NCBI GenBank assembly: GCA_041481485.1
Contig: JBGPBY010000019.1
Coordinates: forward strand, 1-27,549
From: JBGPBY01 sp041481485
Lineage (GTDB): Bacteria > Acidobacteriota > Terriglobia > 20CM-2-55-15
Direction: 5' to 3'
DNA length: 27,549 bases
In this document: piece after piece, positions 25,266 to 27,549 of the stretch
Layout: every line of letters begins with the position of its first letter
How positions within the stretch are numbered: position 1 is the first letter of the stretch
Translations under genes and position numbers: made by a program
The notes under the pieces: generated by a model
What the model was told of the DNA's origin: nothing
The model's database searches: none
Seen by the model: the letters and a program-made list of their open reading frames with translations, nothing else

Positions 25266-26699
25266 TCAGTTCAGCGGTTTCTTATAACGATTGATGTCTT
25301 TGGTGTAATCCCGGTACATTTCGGCCGAAGCCTTTCGTTCGACGGCCGAAAAGCCGCGTTCTTCAGAGCGGCCGATCTTGTCGATGGAATGCAGTCCCTC
25401 CAGGATGAATTCCGCCGCGGCGATTCCTCCTCCAAGAGCCCTGGCCTTGTCGATGAGCCCGGGAACGGCTTCCATCGCGTTCAGCACGCTTTTGGATGAA
25501 TCCTCGTCGGAGAACTTTACATTTCCTCCGGCTTCAAACCACTCAATCGTTTCTTTGAAATCCACAGTTGGGAAATGGTGGCGAAAGACCATCTGTACAG
25601 ACTGGCGTATGAGATCCCGTGCGATGGTCTCCGCCCCCTTCAGCTCTCCTTCGTATTCCAGTTCGATTTTTCCCGTGATTGCCGGAATTGCCGCATAAAT
25701 GTCAGACACACGAGGGACAACTTCTGCGTCTCCGGATACGATGGCGCGCCGTTCGGCGTTGCTTACCACATTTTCCAGGCACGATATGGGCAGGCGCTGG
25801 CTCACACCGGAGCGCTTGTCCACCCGCTGATCCGCGCGGGCCTTGAACGCAACGCCCTCGACGATCTGCTGAATGAAGATCGGCACAGCAATCTTCCTGG
25901 ATCGCTCGGTCCACGCCTCCTGTGAGGTGATCGTTACTGCAAGATCGAGACTGGCAGGATAATGAGTTTTGATTTCGGACCCGATGCGATCCTTCAATGG
26001 AGTCACGATCTTTCCGCGCGCGGTGTAATCTTCGGGATTTGCGGAAAACACCAGAACCACGTCCAACGGCAGCCGAACCGGATAGCCTTTAATCTGGACG
26101 TCGCCTTCCTGCATGATGTTGAACAGACCAACCTGAATCTTCCCCGCCAGATCGGGAAGCTCATTGATTGCGAAAATCCCTCGATTGGCGCGAGGCAGCA
26201 GGCCGTAATGGATGCTCATTTCGCTGCCGATGGCGTGGCCGCCCTTTGCCGCTTTGATCGGATCGATGTCTCCTATCATGTCGGCAATCGTCACATCGGG
26301 TGTTGCCAGCTTTTCAATGTACCGCTCCTCGCGGCCAAGCCATTCAATCGGAGTCTGGTCCGCTTTCTCGAGAACCAGATTCCGGCAGGGCCGGCAAATT
26401 GGCGAAAATGGATCGTCGTGAATCTCACATCCGGCAATGACAGGGATCGATTCGTCCAGAAACTCCACAAGGCCCCTTAGGATTCGCGACTTCGCTTGTC
26501 CGCGAAGGCCGAGAAGAATCAGGTTGTGCCGGGAAAGGACGGCATTGACGATCTGTGGAACCACACTGTCGTCGTAACCCAGAATTCCCGGAAACACCGG
26601 GATTCCTTCCCGGAGTTTGTGCATGAGGTTCTCGCGCATTTCATCCTTGATGGAACGATGCCGGTACCCCTTCAGTTCGCCAAGTGTCGATGCAGTCAT
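25266..26699 (-). CDS. MoxR/magnesium-chelatase-like AAA+ ATPase
   Basis: 477 residues. Walker A is G64-L-R-G-Q-A-K-S71; the Walker B region reads GIFAINELPDL, with NE in place of the usual DE; sensor 1 is LVFSANPEDYT and the arginine-finger region TPLKDRIGSEIKTHY. Three cysteines (C91, C102, C105) in an insert straight after the first helix of the ATPase (AGCEIHDDPFSPICRPC) could form a metal site. The helical C-terminal region (about 300-470) follows. A GAGGATCG ribosome site precedes the ATG at 26699. Such ATPases pull on protein targets or load metal together with a VWA partner, which is encoded six bases downstream. Cofactor or target cannot be deduced. Confidence 0.85.
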   Translation of the reverse strand: MTASTLGELKGYRHRSIKDEMRENLMHKLREGIPVFPGILGYDDSVVPQIVNAVLSRHNLILLGLRGQAKSRILRGLVEFLDESIPVIAGCEIHDDPFSPICRPCRNLVLEKADQTPIEWLGREERYIEKLATPDVTIADMIGDIDPIKAAKGGHAIGSEMSIHYGLLPRANRGIFAINELPDLAGKIQVGLFNIMQEGDVQIKGYPVRLPLDVVLVFSANPEDYTARGKIVTPLKDRIGSEIKTHYPASLDLAVTITSQEAWTERSRKIAVPIFIQQIVEGVAFKARADQRVDKRSGVSQRLPISCLENVVSNAERRAIVSGDAEVVPRVSDIYAAIPAITGKIELEYEGELKGAETIARDLIRQSVQMVFRHHFPTVDFKETIEWFEAGGNVKFSDEDSSKSVLNAMEAVPGLIDKARALGGGIAAAEFILEGLHSIDKIGRSEERGFSAVERKASAEMYRDYTKDINRYKKPLN

Positions 26700-26708
26700 A
26701 ATCGATCC

Positions 26709-27404
26709 TCAAAACAAATATGATGCCGTGAAAAACAGAAAGTTCGCCGCAAAATGGGCGGCAATCGAGCTTTCGATTCCATTCCGGAGATAAATTCCGC
26801 CAAGCAGCATCCCGCCAAAGAATGCGGCAGTGAATCCGTATGGATTGTGTGCTATTCCGAACACCAATGATGACAATACCAGCGCCAGGCCGGCCGGCAA
26901 AAACTTTACCGTTCCAGGCCAGGCTGGCTTCACGCGGGAGTAAAGGCGGCGCAACAAATAGAGTATCGATGAAAGAATAAACAGCCGGTAAATGGATTCT
27001 TCGGTAATTCCACTTTCCATCGACAGAATAAACGCGTCGTAACCGCTCTTCATGTCTCGAATTCGCGGAATGACAAAAGGACTGTACCGGTAGGCAAAGA
27101 AAAACAGATAGTTGATCACGCCGATGATCAGGCCCGGAAGAATTCCCCAATTGACGATTCCGCGGACATTGTCCGCCCAATCCGACGTACCAACAAAGAG
27201 AGCACCCGGAATCCCGCTGTCTCGCGCCATGAAGAGGCCAAAGAATCCGTACACCTGCACGACGACGAAGCGCGAAATGATTTGCCAGCCCACTGTGCCC
27301 GGCTCAGCGCCAGACCGCATGGCCGACAGTCCGGCCACCACAGCCGTTGCCAGAGCCAACGCCGCTGAGAATCCCAGGATTCTTTGGAGCTGCATGCGAA
27401 CCAT
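26709..27404 (-). CDS. CPBP-family intramembrane metalloprotease
   Basis: About 231 residues from ATG 27404; the frame stays open to an ATG at 27509, but those extra residues are hydrophilic and overlap a palindromic repeat, so the inner start (MVRMQLQRILGFSAALALAT) is better. ATG 27395 is another option. Several membrane segments are evident. The three CPBP (CAAX protease/bacteriocin-processing) motifs are present in order: EESIYR, FGIAH, and HFAAN near the C terminus. Members cleave peptides within the membrane, including prenylated proteins and bacteriocins. It is nine bases upstream of the AAA ATPase gene and transcribed with it, so it may belong to that operon. Substrate unknown. Confidence 0.85.
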   Translation of the reverse strand: MVRMQLQRILGFSAALALATAVVAGLSAMRSGAEPGTVGWQIISRFVVVQVYGFFGLFMARDSGIPGALFVGTSDWADNVRGIVNWGILPGLIIGVINYLFFFAYRYSPFVIPRIRDMKSGYDAFILSMESGITEESIYRLFILSSILYLLRRLYSRVKPAWPGTVKFLPAGLALVLSSLVFGIAHNPYGFTAAFFGGMLLGGIYLRNGIESSIAAHFAANFLFFTASYLF

Positions 27405-27498
27405 GATACAGGGAATTGAGGGAGATTGGCGCCTGTCCTGCCGTCGTTCGCGGTTGGGAACGTCATTCGCCGACTGAAAGGACTGTCGATCAAGAAAT

Positions 27499-27540
27499 CC
27501 CTCTCCCAACGGGAGAGGGCGGCCGAAGGCCGGGTGAGGG
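27499..27540. repeat. REP-like palindromic element
   Basis: CCCTCTCCC (27499-27507) pairs with GGGAGAGGG (27511-27519), then GGCC-GAA-GGCC (27521-27531), then GGGTGAGGGG. This CTCCC/GGGTGAGGG pattern is a widespread dispersed extragenic palindrome of GC-rich bacteria. Whether it is repeated in this genome cannot be seen from one copy. Confidence 0.6.
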
Positions 27541-27549
27541 GTACCACTA

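Noticed and set aside
1..27549. CRISPR array, tRNA, rRNA or insertion sequence
   Set aside because: No regularly spaced repeats, no cloverleaf-like or rRNA sequence and no transposase were seen; a tRNAscan/ISfinder search would be needed to be certain.

Overview
The window (27.5 kb, mostly about 55-60% GC by eye) looks chromosomal and probably comes from an acidobacterium or close relative. Pointers are two tandem VWFA-related proteins of the type typical of Acidobacteriota, two coupled secreted proteins built from carboxypeptidase-regulatory-like (TonB-plug/SusD-like beta-sandwich) repeats, a MoxR-type ATPase + VWA pair, and very large STK-like/AAA/TPR/sigma-54 regulators. This is inference from gene families; there is no rRNA or tRNA gene to anchor it.

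Layout. 1-2864 (minus): two secreted regulatory-like-domain proteins, stop/start overlapping, the second running off the left edge. 2943-3680 (minus): a membrane-anchored TPR protein. 3813-6417 (plus): a secreted protein of unknown function and two VWFA-related proteins. 6451-9475 (minus): hsp20-clpB heat-shock operon with a readable promoter. 9536-10729 (minus): an RlmI-type rRNA methyltransferase; 10798-11844 (plus): queA. 11852-12301 (minus): a lipoprotein cytochrome c. 12508-12790 (plus): a perfect-consensus promoter followed by a cold-shock-protein gene with an in-frame TGA at codon 6.

12858-23734 (plus) is the most unusual part. A PqqD-like/M50 protease/HlyD fusion protein is followed by a 500-base leader containing a clear c-di-GMP-I (GEMM) riboswitch, a terminator-like hairpin, a 10-codon ORF and a well-initiated 35-codon acidic peptide gene. 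A long intercistronic hairpin separates these from a membrane HD-GYP c-di-GMP phosphodiesterase and a 1652-residue pseudokinase-AAA-TPR-GAF-sigma-54 activator, which is start/stop-coupled to a mutT-like gene. The part from about 15.24 to 21.1 kb is clearly more AT-rich than its surroundings. I propose, as inference, a c-di-GMP-responsive peptide system: riboswitch senses the messenger, the HD-GYP protein degrades it, the M50/HlyD protein processes or exports a peptide, and the giant regulator acts through sigma-54.

23910-24011 (plus): a 17-codon, lysine-rich mini-gene with a perfect Shine-Dalgarno sequence and a bidirectional terminator. 24030-27404 (minus): an apparent CPBP protease - MoxR-like AAA ATPase - VWA operon. 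The right edge carries a REP-like palindromic repeat.
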